Origin: Clostridium sporogenes
GTDB taxonomy: Bacteria; Bacillota; Clostridia; Clostridiales; Clostridiaceae
Direction: 5' to 3'
Assembly: GCF_001020205.1 (NCBI RefSeq)
Contig: NZ_CP011663.1
Span: 4,078,991 to 4,142,990 of the forward strand
Length of the DNA: 64,000 nt
Below the pieces are notes generated by a model that was given only the letters and a program-made list of their open reading frames with translations, did no database searches and had not been told where the DNA came from. Each line of letters begins with the position of its first letter. Position 1 is the stretch's first letter. The position numbers were made by a program, and so were the translations under genes. This document shows, one piece after another, positions 17,971 to 26,012 of this stretch.

Positions 17971-19209
17971 CTACTCACCCCATTTTTTTAATAATATTAC
18001 TGCATTATGCCCTCCAAAACCTAAAGAATTAGACATAGCATAATTTATTATTTTATTTCTTCCACCTGAAGTTACATAGTCTAAATCACATTCTTCATCT
18101 TTAACCTCATATCCAACTGTAGCAGGTATATATCCTTCTTCTAAAGACTTTGCACATATTATAGCTTCAACTGCTCCAGCTGCCCCTAATAAATGTCCTA
18201 TCATAGATTTTGTAGAACTAACTGGTATGCTAGATGAATAATCTCCAAATACCCTTTTAATTGCTTCTGTTTCAAATTTATCATTATATGGAGTACTAGT
18301 TCCGTGGGCATTTATATAGGATACTTCTTCTTTATTTATATCTGCTTCATTTATAGCAAGCTCTATAGCTCTTGCAGCTCCTTCCCCACCTGGGGCTGGA
18401 GATGTCATATGATATGCATCACAAGTAGATCCGTAGCCAACTACTTCTGCATAAATTTTAGCGCCTCTTTCTAATGCATGATCTAATGATTCTAATACTA
18501 ATATTCCTGAACCTTCACCCATAACAAATCCATCTCTATCTTTATCAAAAGGTATAGATGCTCTATTAGGATCTGTACTTTTACTTAGAGCTGTAAGAGT
18601 TGTAAAACCTGCTATAGCTATAGGAGTTATAGTTGCTTCAGTACCTCCAGCTAACATTATGTCCGCTTCTCCATTTTTTATAGTCCTAAAAGCTTCACCT
18701 ACACAATTAGTTCCTGTAGCACAGGCTGTAACTACAGTGCTACATATAGCCTTAGCCCCAAATCTAATGGCTATGTTTCCTGCTGCCATGTTACTTATTA
18801 TTGTTGGTATAAATAATGGACTTACTCTATTGGGACCCTTTTCTAATAATTTTTGTTCTTCCTTTTCTATAGTTGCTAATCCACCAATACCTGATCCTAC
18901 TATAACTCCAAATTTTTCTTTATTTATTTCATCTAAATCTAGCTTACTATTATCAACAGCTTGTTGTGCTGCTGCTATAGCAAATTGACAAAACCTATCT
19001 AATCTTCTAGCCTCTTTTTTATCCATATATTCTTCTGGATTAAAATCTTTAACCTCTGCTGCTAACTTAACTTTATAATCTTCCGTATTAAAAGATTTTA
19101 TATTATCTATTCCTACTTTTTCTTCTTTTATACCATTCCAAAAATCCTCAAGGTTATTACCGATAGGTGTTATAGCACCCATACCAGTTATAACTACTCT
19201 TTTATTCAT
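17971..19209 (-). CDS. fabF: 3-oxoacyl-ACP synthase II FabF
   Basis: A 412-residue condensing enzyme with the Cys-His-His triad: Cys163 in VTACATGTN, His in NAHGTSTP and His in GHLLGAAGA. It elongates acyl-ACPs. In Clostridium acetobutylicum FabF has been reported to elongate unsaturated precursors as well, replacing FabB. Start chosen at the ATG (MNKRVVITG), because GAGGGG lies 8 bases upstream; an in-frame GTG three codons earlier falls inside that ribosome site. Confidence 0.96.
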   Translation of the reverse strand: MNKRVVITGMGAITPIGNNLEDFWNGIKEEKVGIDNIKSFNTEDYKVKLAAEVKDFNPEEYMDKKEARRLDRFCQFAIAAAQQAVDNSKLDLDEINKEKFGVIVGSGIGGLATIEKEEQKLLEKGPNRVSPLFIPTIISNMAAGNIAIRFGAKAICSTVVTACATGTNCVGEAFRTIKNGEADIMLAGGTEATITPIAIAGFTTLTALSKSTDPNRASIPFDKDRDGFVMGEGSGILVLESLDHALERGAKIYAEVVGYGSTCDAYHMTSPAPGGEGAARAIELAINEADINKEEVSYINAHGTSTPYNDKFETEAIKRVFGDYSSSIPVSSTKSMIGHLLGAAGAVEAIICAKSLEEGYIPATVGYEVKDEECDLDYVTSGGRNKIINYAMSNSLGFGGHNAVILLKKWGE

Positions 19210-19228
19210 ATTATTCACCCCTCTTTAC

Positions 19229-19975
19229 CTATATAATCATTCCACCATCTACATGTATAACTTGACCTGTTATATATGCAGCTTTATCTGAAGCTAAAAA
19301 TCCTACAGTTTCTGCTACATCTTCTGGAGTTCCTAATCTCTTAAGTGGAAGCAAATCCTCTATGGATTTTTTTAATTTTTCTGGTAGTGTATCTGTCATA
19401 TCTGTTTTTATATAACCTGGTGCTACTGCATTTACAGTTATTCCTCTACTACCAAGCTCTTTAGCTAAAGATTTAGTTATACCTATAACTCCTGCCTTAG
19501 CAGCTGCATAATTACATTGTCCTGCATTTCCTGCTACTCCAACTACAGATGAAATATTTATTATTTTTCCTGATCTTTGTTTTAACATTATAGGTGCTAT
19601 ATGTTTACTACAATTGTATACTCCTTTTAAATTAACACTAATTACTTTATCAAAATCTTCTTCTGTCATTCTTAATATTAAAGAATCTCTTGTTATTCCT
19701 GCATTATTTATAAGTATATCTATTGTACCAAACTTATTTTTTGCCTCATCTGCTATTTTTTTAGAATCCTCAAAAGAACTTACATCCCCTTGGATAACTA
19801 AAGTTTCTACTCCAAATTCTTTAATTTCTTCTAATAAAGTATCTATTTCTTTAGCACTGCTTCTATAATTTAATACTAAATTAGCACCCATAGAGGCTAA
19901 TTTTTTAGCTATTGCTCTTCCTATACCTCTACTTGCTCCTGTTACTATTGCGGTTTTACCTTCTAAGCATTTCAT
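19229..19975 (-). CDS. fabG: 3-oxoacyl-ACP reductase FabG
   Basis: A 248-residue short-chain dehydrogenase that reduces 3-oxoacyl-ACP with NADPH. It has the cofactor loop VTGASRGIGRAIA, the NNAGITRDSL segment, catalytic Ser in NISSVVG and the YAAAK motif, and ends with the HVDGGMII typical of FabG. An in-frame TTG four codons upstream sits only 2 bases after AGGAG, so the ATG at 19975 is the better start and gives the usual length. Confidence 0.95.
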   Translation of the reverse strand: MKCLEGKTAIVTGASRGIGRAIAKKLASMGANLVLNYRSSAKEIDTLLEEIKEFGVETLVIQGDVSSFEDSKKIADEAKNKFGTIDILINNAGITRDSLILRMTEEDFDKVISVNLKGVYNCSKHIAPIMLKQRSGKIINISSVVGVAGNAGQCNYAAAKAGVIGITKSLAKELGSRGITVNAVAPGYIKTDMTDTLPEKLKKSIEDLLPLKRLGTPEDVAETVGFLASDKAAYITGQVIHVDGGMII

Positions 19976-19992
19976 ATTATTACCCAACTCTC

Positions 19993-20937
19993 CTAACTAT
20001 TTATTGTTTTTAACTTTTCTATTGTTTTATTAAGGGAATCTATATCTTCTACATTTAATATATTTACTTTTCTATCTATTTTCTTAACAAAACCTGATAA
20101 AACCTTTGAAGGACCTATTTCTATAAAGGTATCTACCCCAAAATCTATCATTGTTTTTATAGAATCTTCCCAAAATACAGTACTCATAACCTGTTTTTTT
20201 AATAAATCTTTTATTTCACTAATATCTTTTACAAAATCTCCTGTTACATTTGTTATAAATGGAACTTCTATAGACTTAAGCTGTATTTTTTGTAATTCTT
20301 CATATAAATTTTCTCCAGCTTCTTTTAACATGCTACTGTGAAAAGGGCCACTAACGCTAAGTTTTACACACTTTAAAGCTCTTCTTTCTTTTGCTATTTC
20401 ACAGGCCTTTTCCACTGCATTTATTTCCCCGGAAATAACAATCTGTCCTGGGCAATTAATATTTGCTATTTCAACTATTCCAACCTCTTTTAAACTATCA
20501 CAAATTTCCTTAACCTTTTCCTTTTTAAGACCTATTATAGCTGCCATAGTGCCTACACCACTTGGTACCGCATGCTCCATATATTGTCCTCTTTTTCTTA
20601 CCAAAGAAACTGCTTCTTTAAAATCTATAACTTTACTACAAACCAAAGCTGAATATTCACCTAAGCTTAGCCCTGCTGTAACATCTGGCTTTATGCCATA
20701 CTTTTCTAATGCTTTCATAGCAGCAATACTAACAGTTAGTATTGCTGGTTGGGTATTTTCTGTTTTATCTATTTCATCCTTTGGGTCTTGAAAACATATT
20801 TTAGTTAAAGGTATTTGTAGCTCTTCCTCTGCTATATGAAATATTTTTCTACACTCAGGAATATTTTCATATAACTCCTTACCCATACCTGCATATTGAG
20901 CTCCTTGACCTGAGAATATAAAAGCTATCTTTGACAT
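19993..20937 (-). CDS. fabD: Malonyl-CoA:ACP malonyltransferase FabD
   Basis: A 314-residue acyltransferase that loads malonyl onto ACP. It begins with FIFSGQGAQYAGMG. The nucleophile is Ser91 in GLSLGEYSAL and the partner His is in VSGPFHSSML near residue 197. The ATG at 20937 is the start: the GGAGG ribosome site lies 6 bases upstream and overlaps an in-frame TTG that would otherwise be called. Confidence 0.95.
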   Translation of the reverse strand: MSKIAFIFSGQGAQYAGMGKELYENIPECRKIFHIAEEELQIPLTKICFQDPKDEIDKTENTQPAILTVSIAAMKALEKYGIKPDVTAGLSLGEYSALVCSKVIDFKEAVSLVRKRGQYMEHAVPSGVGTMAAIIGLKKEKVKEICDSLKEVGIVEIANINCPGQIVISGEINAVEKACEIAKERRALKCVKLSVSGPFHSSMLKEAGENLYEELQKIQLKSIEVPFITNVTGDFVKDISEIKDLLKKQVMSTVFWEDSIKTMIDFGVDTFIEIGPSKVLSGFVKKIDRKVNILNVEDIDSLNKTIEKLKTINS

Positions 20938-20957
20938 AATATCCTCCAAAATAAATA

Positions 20958-21884
20958 TTATTTACAACCTAATAGTGTATAGGCTTCATTAAACATTTCA
21001 TTTATAATTTCACTACAAGTTTGTTCCTTATTTATAAGTCCAGCAATTTGGCCTGCCATAACAGAACCATTATCAATATCTCCATCTCTTACGGCCTTAC
21101 TTAATGCTCCCCTGCCTAGGTTTTCAAATTCAACTAAAGGAGCACCTTCCTTTTCTAGTATTTGAAATTTTCTAGATAATTTATTTCTTATAATTCTAAC
21201 AGGATGTCCTGTTGGTCTACCTGTAACTTGAGTATCTATATCCTTAGCTTTCATAACTTTATTTTTATAGTTTTGATGAACAGTACACTCTTTTGCTACT
21301 AAAAATCTAGTACCTACTTGAACAGCATCTGCTCCTAACATAAAACTAGCTGCTATACCTCTTCCATCACCTATTCCTCCAGCTGCTATAACAGGTATAT
21401 TCACAGCATCAACTACCTGTGGTATCAATGCCATTGTTGTCAATTCTCCTACATGACCACCAGATTCACAACCCTCTGCTATTAAAGCATCTACTCCTGA
21501 TTTTTCCATTCTTTTAGCCAAGGCTACAGAAGGAACTACAGGTATTACAATTATCCCATGCTCTTTCCATTTTTTTATATACTTTCCTGGGTTACCTGCT
21601 CCAGTAGTAACTACTTTTACACCCTCATCACAAACCATTTGAGCTATTTCATCTGCGGTTTCCGATAGAAGCATTATATTTACTCCAAAAGGCTTATCTG
21701 TTAATTCTTTTGTGTTTCTTATTTCTTGTCTAACCCATTCTACTGGTGCATTTCCTGTTATTATTCCAAGACCTCCTGCATTAGAAACTGCCGCTGCTAA
21801 TGAACTATCAGCAATCCATGCCATTCCACCTTGAATAATAGGATATTTTATTCCAACCATATGAGAAAATATGGATTTCTTCAT
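20958..21884 (-). CDS. fabK: Enoyl-ACP reductase II FabK (FMN)
   Basis: A 308-residue FMN-dependent enoyl-ACP reductase, the triclosan-resistant type, catalysing the last step of each elongation cycle. Motifs: GVKYPIIQGGMAWIADSSLAAAVSNAGGLG, the ESGGHVGE segment and AAGGIGDGRGIAASFMLGADAVQVGTRFL. It has no C-terminal cysteine cluster, which separates it from its relative at the head of the operon. No FabI is seen in the window. Confidence 0.94.
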   Translation of the reverse strand: MKKSIFSHMVGIKYPIIQGGMAWIADSSLAAAVSNAGGLGIITGNAPVEWVRQEIRNTKELTDKPFGVNIMLLSETADEIAQMVCDEGVKVVTTGAGNPGKYIKKWKEHGIIVIPVVPSVALAKRMEKSGVDALIAEGCESGGHVGELTTMALIPQVVDAVNIPVIAAGGIGDGRGIAASFMLGADAVQVGTRFLVAKECTVHQNYKNKVMKAKDIDTQVTGRPTGHPVRIIRNKLSRKFQILEKEGAPLVEFENLGRGALSKAVRDGDIDNGSVMAGQIAGLINKEQTCSEIINEMFNEAYTLLGCK

Positions 21885-21974
21885 AGTTTTAATTCCTCCC
21901 TAGAATCTTCAATCAATAGTTTATTATTAAATGTTTATGTGATATAATTAATTTGTTTTTAAAATTTAATTTTA

Positions 21975-22003
21975 TGGACCATCTTAGATGGCCCTTTTTT
22001 TAT
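21975..22003 (-). other. Stable hairpin between acpP and fabK
   Basis: On the minus strand GGGCCATC, a 3-base loop and GATGGTCC form a fully paired 8-bp stem using one G-U pair. On the plus strand the same position is an A-C mismatch, so the operon mRNA appears to be the selected molecule. No T-run follows on the minus strand, so it is more likely an mRNA processing or stability element downstream of acpP than a terminator. Confidence 0.45.
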
Positions 22004-22010
22004 TACTTTT

Positions 22011-22235
22011 TTATTTTTCTATTTTACTTTCAACATATTTTACTGCTTCTTCTACAGTTTTTATTTTTTCTGCCTCTTCTACTTGTATATCAAAAGCTTC
22101 TTCTATTTCTATTATTATTTGAAATAAATCAAGAGAATCTACTCCTAAATCTTCAAAAGATGTTTCTAATTTAACTTCTCCCTCATCTAAACCTAATTGT
22201 TCTACTATAATGTTTTTAACTTTTTCAAATACCAT
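22011..22235 (-). CDS. acpP: Acyl carrier protein
   Basis: A 74-residue acidic four-helix protein. The 4'-phosphopantetheine attachment site is Ser34 in DLGVDSLDLFQ. It carries growing acyl chains between all Fab enzymes. It has a strong AGGAGG ribosome site. It is separated from fabK by an unusually long 126-base gap containing a stable hairpin, which may allow higher ACP expression than its neighbours. Confidence 0.96.
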   Translation of the reverse strand: MVFEKVKNIIVEQLGLDEGEVKLETSFEDLGVDSLDLFQIIIEIEEAFDIQVEEAEKIKTVEEAVKYVESKIEK

Positions 22236-22275
22236 AATCTTTTCCTCCTAAAATTTATATTTATTTTATTTTTTA

Positions 22276-23256
22276 TTAAATGCTCCATACAATAGCAACT
22301 CCACCAAAGGTTAAACCACCGCCGAAGCCTACTAATATAATCTTATCTTGTTTATTTAGTAGACCTTTTTTGTTCATTTCATCTAAAGCTATAGGTATAC
22401 TTGCTGCGGATGTATTGCCATATTTATCTAGATTCATGTAAAATTTATCCTTATGGGTATTAAGCTTTTTGGCTGTATATTCTATTATTCTAGAGTTAGC
22501 TTGATGAGATATAATATACTTAACTTCATTCAAATCCCATTTAGTTTTTTCTTGTATATTACAAATAGTTTCACTCATTGCTCCTACTGCAAATCTAAAT
22601 ATTTCTTTACCATTCATCTTTATAAAATTATTAGTTTGTAACATATCATTCTTATTGAAATTATTATTTGATTTTAAAGCTCCGCAGGTAAGGTGTTCTC
22701 CTTTTAATCCATTTGATCCTGAATGAAACTCTAAAATTCCTTCTTCTTCAGTTTTACTTAATATAGCTGCTCCTGCTCCATCTCCAAACAATACACAGGT
22801 ATTTCTATCTTCCCAGTCAACTATTTTAGATAAATTCTCAGCCCCTATTATTAAAGCTTTATTTCTAAAGCTATTTTTTAACATAGAACAGGCTATTTCA
22901 AGTCCATATATAAATCCTGAACAAGCCGCAGATATATCAAAACATAAAGCATTTATAGCTCCTATTTCTTTTTGAACACTACAGGCAGTAGAAGGCATGA
23001 AGTTATCAGGAGTCAATGTAGCTACAATTATTAAATCTAAATCATTAGCATCTATATTGGCATTTTTAATTGCTTCTTTTGCAGATTCTGTTGCCATATA
23101 AATAGTATTTTCTCCTTTAGAAATCCTTCTCTCTAATATACCTGTTCTAGTTCTTATCCATTCATCGTTAGTATCTACTATAGTTGATAAAAAATCATTA
23201 GTAATAATATTATTAGGTACATAACTTCCAGTTCCAATAACACTAATATTACTCAT
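22276..23256 (-). CDS. fabH: 3-oxoacyl-ACP synthase III FabH
   Basis: A 326-residue initiating condensing enzyme that joins an acyl-CoA primer to malonyl-ACP. The triad is visible: Cys112 in DISAACSGF, His in ISHQANSR near 250 and Asn in YGNTSAASIP near 280. Its start overlaps the end of the MarR regulator by 8 bases. Confidence 0.96.
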   Translation of the reverse strand: MSNISVIGTGSYVPNNIITNDFLSTIVDTNDEWIRTRTGILERRISKGENTIYMATESAKEAIKNANIDANDLDLIIVATLTPDNFMPSTACSVQKEIGAINALCFDISAACSGFIYGLEIACSMLKNSFRNKALIIGAENLSKIVDWEDRNTCVLFGDGAGAAILSKTEEEGILEFHSGSNGLKGEHLTCGALKSNNNFNKNDMLQTNNFIKMNGKEIFRFAVGAMSETICNIQEKTKWDLNEVKYIISHQANSRIIEYTAKKLNTHKDKFYMNLDKYGNTSAASIPIALDEMNKKGLLNKQDKIILVGFGGGLTFGGVAIVWSI

Positions 23257-23725
23257 TATTTTTCTCCTTATTAACTTTATTTAAACTATACTTTTCCTTA
23301 AAAAATTTATTTAGCTTATCCAAAGATTTTATAAGTATTTTTTCTTCTTCTTCTGTTAACCCTTCTATAGTAGCTTTAATCATATCACTATGAAATTTAT
23401 CATGAATTCTGTAGGCTAATTTACCTTTTTTAGTTAATTTAATTTGTACAATTCTTCTATCTTCTTCACTTCTTTTTCTTTCCACATATTCTTTTTTTAC
23501 AAGATTATTTACCGCAGTAGTTAAAGTTCCTACTGTTATCCCTAAATCCATAGCTACCTGTGACATAGTTCTAGGTTTATACATACCAATAGCCTCAATA
23601 GTATGTATCTCTGTAACAGATATATCTTTAAATATACCAGACTGTAATGCTTGTTGTTCAATGCTTAATATATCATTAAAGTTATCTACTAGAAGTTCAT
23701 TTAAAATATTTATTGATTCACTCAA
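23249..23725 (-). CDS. fabT: MarR-family regulator of fatty acid synthesis (FabT-like)
   Basis: A 158-residue MarR-type winged-helix repressor: DNA-recognition region MSQVAMDLGITVGTLTTAVNNLVKKEYVERKRSEEDRRIV, with dimerisation helices at both ends. It sits just before fabH in the order fabT-fabH-acpP-fabK-fabD-fabG-fabF-accB-fabZ-accC-accD-accA, the same as in Streptococcus, where FabT bound to acyl-ACP represses the cluster. Two matching palindromes lie at the promoter of this operon, so autoregulation is expected. The FabT assignment combines family, gene order and operator. Confidence 0.88.
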   Translation of the reverse strand: MSESINILNELLVDNFNDILSIEQQALQSGIFKDISVTEIHTIEAIGMYKPRTMSQVAMDLGITVGTLTTAVNNLVKKEYVERKRSEEDRRIVQIKLTKKGKLAYRIHDKFHSDMIKATIEGLTEEEEKILIKSLDKLNKFFKEKYSLNKVNKEKNNE

Positions 23726-23740
23726 AAAATCACCCCTCCC

Positions 23741-24799
23741 CTATATATTCTCCGTTAACTCTCTTATTAAATCTTTTACAGTAGTAATTTTATTTATTCT
23801 ATAACCATTACTTCCTGTAAAGATTAATCCTTCTTCTAAATTTCCTTTTACTGCTTCTATTAATGCTTTAGATATACAATAAGGAGTTTCCTTAGGGTTG
23901 CAACTTTTTAAACACTTAAAGCAAAATTCTGGATTTATTCTACCCTTACACACTTTATTTACAAAGCTATTTTTTATAGCTCTTCCAGGCAATCCTACGG
24001 GACTTTTAATTATTTCTATATCTTCCTCTGTACAATTAACGAAAGCTTTTTTAAAATTAACGTGAGCGTCACACTCTTCTGTAGCTATAAATCTTGTTGC
24101 TATTTGAACACCACTAGCTCCTAATTCTAAAAATTTCTTTATATCTTCTTTTTCGTATATACCTCCTGCTGCTATTACAGGTATATTAATATGAAATTTA
24201 TCCTCATAAATCTTTACTTCTTCCAAAACATCCTTTAAAATAGTATCCAACTTTATATTTTCATTATTTAAGTCATCATATTTAAATCCAAGATGTCCCC
24301 CTGCTAATGGTCCTTCCACAATTATTAAATCAGGTAATTTATCATATTTTTTCATCCATTGTTTTACGATTATACTTGTAGCTTTTTTAGAAGAAACTAT
24401 AGGGGCTATTTTAACATCACTATCCTTTGTATACCTTGGCAACTTTAATGGTAATCCAGCTCCAGAAATTATTATGTCTATTTCTTCTTCTAAACAAACA
24501 TTAACTAATTCTTCATAATTATTCATAGCTACCATTATGTTTACACCCAAAATTCCCTCAGGAGATAGCTCCCTTGCTTTTCTTATTTCTTTTCTTAATG
24601 CTCTTATATTAGCTTCTTTAGTATTTGTTTTAAAATCTTGCTCTCTATATCCTATTTGAGCTGCAGATATTACCCCAATAGCTCCAGCATTTGCTACAGC
24701 TGATGCTAAATTATATCCTGATACACCTATCCCCATACCACCTTGAATTATAGGTATGTTAGAAATTAGCTCTCCTATCTTTAAAGGTTTAAACCCCAT
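23741..24799 (-). CDS. FabX-like FMN/[4Fe-4S] flavoprotein of the nitronate monooxygenase family
   Basis: A 352-residue TIM-barrel flavoprotein, first gene of the fab operon. The FMN-binding opening PIIQGGMGIGVSGYNLASAVA, ISGAGLPLKLP, EGPLAGGHLGF (His169), AAGGIYEKEDI and GASGVQIATRF segments are present. Unlike FabK, it has a C-terminal cysteine cluster C293-X2-C296-X3-C300-X7-C308 followed by GLIFTGSNGYRINKI. This layout matches Helicobacter FabX, an FMN and [4Fe-4S] decanoyl-ACP dehydrogenase/isomerase that makes unsaturated fatty acids. Automatic annotation would say nitronate monooxygenase. Position at the fabM slot of a FabT-type operon supports a fatty-acid role. Activity is inferred, not shown. 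Confidence 0.75.
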   Translation of the reverse strand: MGFKPLKIGELISNIPIIQGGMGIGVSGYNLASAVANAGAIGVISAAQIGYREQDFKTNTKEANIRALRKEIRKARELSPEGILGVNIMVAMNNYEELVNVCLEEEIDIIISGAGLPLKLPRYTKDSDVKIAPIVSSKKATSIIVKQWMKKYDKLPDLIIVEGPLAGGHLGFKYDDLNNENIKLDTILKDVLEEVKIYEDKFHINIPVIAAGGIYEKEDIKKFLELGASGVQIATRFIATEECDAHVNFKKAFVNCTEEDIEIIKSPVGLPGRAIKNSFVNKVCKGRINPEFCFKCLKSCNPKETPYCISKALIEAVKGNLEEGLIFTGSNGYRINKITTVKDLIRELTENI

Positions 24800-24817
24800 T
24801 TCTTTTTCTCCTCACTT

Positions 24818-24830
24818 TTTGATAATCAAA
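24818..24830. promoter_or_regulatory. FabT-type operator 1
   Basis: Perfect palindrome TTTGATAATCAAA (5-3-5 architecture) between the transcription start region and the first gene of the fab operon. It resembles the FabT box of streptococci (TTTGA-N3-TCAAA). Confidence 0.7.
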
Positions 24831-24833
24831 TAT

Positions 24834-24846
24834 TTTGATAGTCAAA
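24834..24846. promoter_or_regulatory. FabT-type operator 2
   Basis: TTTGATAGTCAAA, a second copy of the palindrome exactly 16 bases from the first. It touches the last base of the -10 element, so a bound repressor would block RNA polymerase. Confidence 0.7.
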
Positions 24847-24874
24847 GTATATAATAAAAAAATATCACTGTCAA
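24846..24874 (-). promoter_or_regulatory. Promoter of the fab/acc operon
   Basis: Minus-strand -35 TTGACA (24869-24874), 17-base spacer and -10 TATACT (24846-24851), close to the vegetative consensus. The -35 lies in the loop of the preceding gene's terminator. Confidence 0.75.
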
Positions 24875-24892
24875 TGATAGTGATATTTTTTT
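24856..24892 (-). terminator. Terminator of the M23 peptidase gene
   Basis: Perfect 14-bp stem (24856-24869 with 24879-24892) with a 9-base loop, directly after the peptidase stop codon on the minus strand and followed by a T-rich run. Confidence 0.8.
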
Positions 24893-24896
24893 ATTA

Positions 24897-25832
24897 TCAT
24901 TCTATATAAATTAATGGATCACAAGGCTCATTATTTTTTCTTAATTCAAAATGTACATGAGGCCCAGTGCTTCTTCCTGTACTACCTACCTCTCCTATTT
25001 TTTCTCCTTTTTTAACATATTGGCCTACTTTAACATATAACTTACTACAATGTGCATATATAGTTATAAGTTCAGAATTATGTTTTATCTTTATAACTTT
25101 TCCATATCCTTCTTCCCAACCAGAATATATAACTCTCCCATCTAAACTGGAATAAATAGCATTGCCACTAGGAGCACCTATATCTAAACCTTTATGAAAT
25201 TTACCCCACCTTTTCCCAAATTTAGATGTTATGCATCCGCTTGTTGGCATTGCCAAAGCTATTTTCTCATTTGTACCTCCTCTTGATAGCTTTTTACTGT
25301 TTATAATATTTTTCAATTTTTTTGATTTAGATATGTTTATTACAAGCTCATCTATAGTGTTAATTTCCTCAACTGCTATAGTCTCTTCCTTTATTTTTAT
25401 ATCATCCATTATATTTACAGAATACTTCTTATTTATTATTTCATTTAACTTTTTAATCTCTTTTTTATTTGATAATATTCCTATAAATTCGTCTTGAAGT
25501 TTTACTTTAAAAGCTGTTACTTTTATATTGGAATTTTCTAATATAGATTTTTTTATAAAATCATTACTTGTAAATATATCTCCCTTCACCTTTATATTTT
25601 TGAATTTTATATTGTTTTTCATATTTAAATTAAATCTTTTTTTCGTATTATTCTCCACTTCTTTATATATTTTGTTAAAATCTTCTTTATTCTTCATATA
25701 TGCTACAGGATTATCGTTTACTAACACCTCATAAGCGTTAGATTTAGTATAAATATAAGTGTATGTGACTACTAAAATGGTAACCCCTATAGATAATAAT
25801 AAAATAAGTTTTCTTCCTATATCTTTACTCAA
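24897..25832 (-). CDS. Membrane-anchored M23 family metallopeptidase
   Basis: A 311-residue protein with an N-terminal signal anchor (residues about 8-28, LILLLSIGVTILVVTYTY), an extracellular charged region of about 170 residues and a C-terminal LytM/M23 domain. Zinc ligands are visible in HKGLDIG and in GPHVHFEL, the HxH motif. Such proteins cleave or bind peptidoglycan cross-bridges outside the membrane; clostridial members often act in sporulation or cell wall turnover. It is divergent from the dnaD-like gene. Confidence 0.83.
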   Translation of the reverse strand: MSKDIGRKLILLLSIGVTILVVTYTYIYTKSNAYEVLVNDNPVAYMKNKEDFNKIYKEVENNTKKRFNLNMKNNIKFKNIKVKGDIFTSNDFIKKSILENSNIKVTAFKVKLQDEFIGILSNKKEIKKLNEIINKKYSVNIMDDIKIKEETIAVEEINTIDELVINISKSKKLKNIINSKKLSRGGTNEKIALAMPTSGCITSKFGKRWGKFHKGLDIGAPSGNAIYSSLDGRVIYSGWEEGYGKVIKIKHNSELITIYAHCSKLYVKVGQYVKKGEKIGEVGSTGRSTGPHVHFELRKNNEPCDPLIYIE

Positions 25833-26012
25833 AATATCACCCTTTTTAGTTTTTATACAACATATACTTTAATATTCCCAAATTAATATGTTTTATTACT
25901 ATTTTTAATTATTTATATAATTATTCTACAGTGCACCTATTATTGTAATAATATTTATAGTTTGATATAATATATTAATGTTAATAATAATCAAAAGGTA
26001 GGTGATACACCT

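Noticed and set aside
21953..22174. Plus-strand Phe/Leu-rich ORF over the acpP region
   Set aside because: Composition is the reverse reading of acpP; a translation start is absent.
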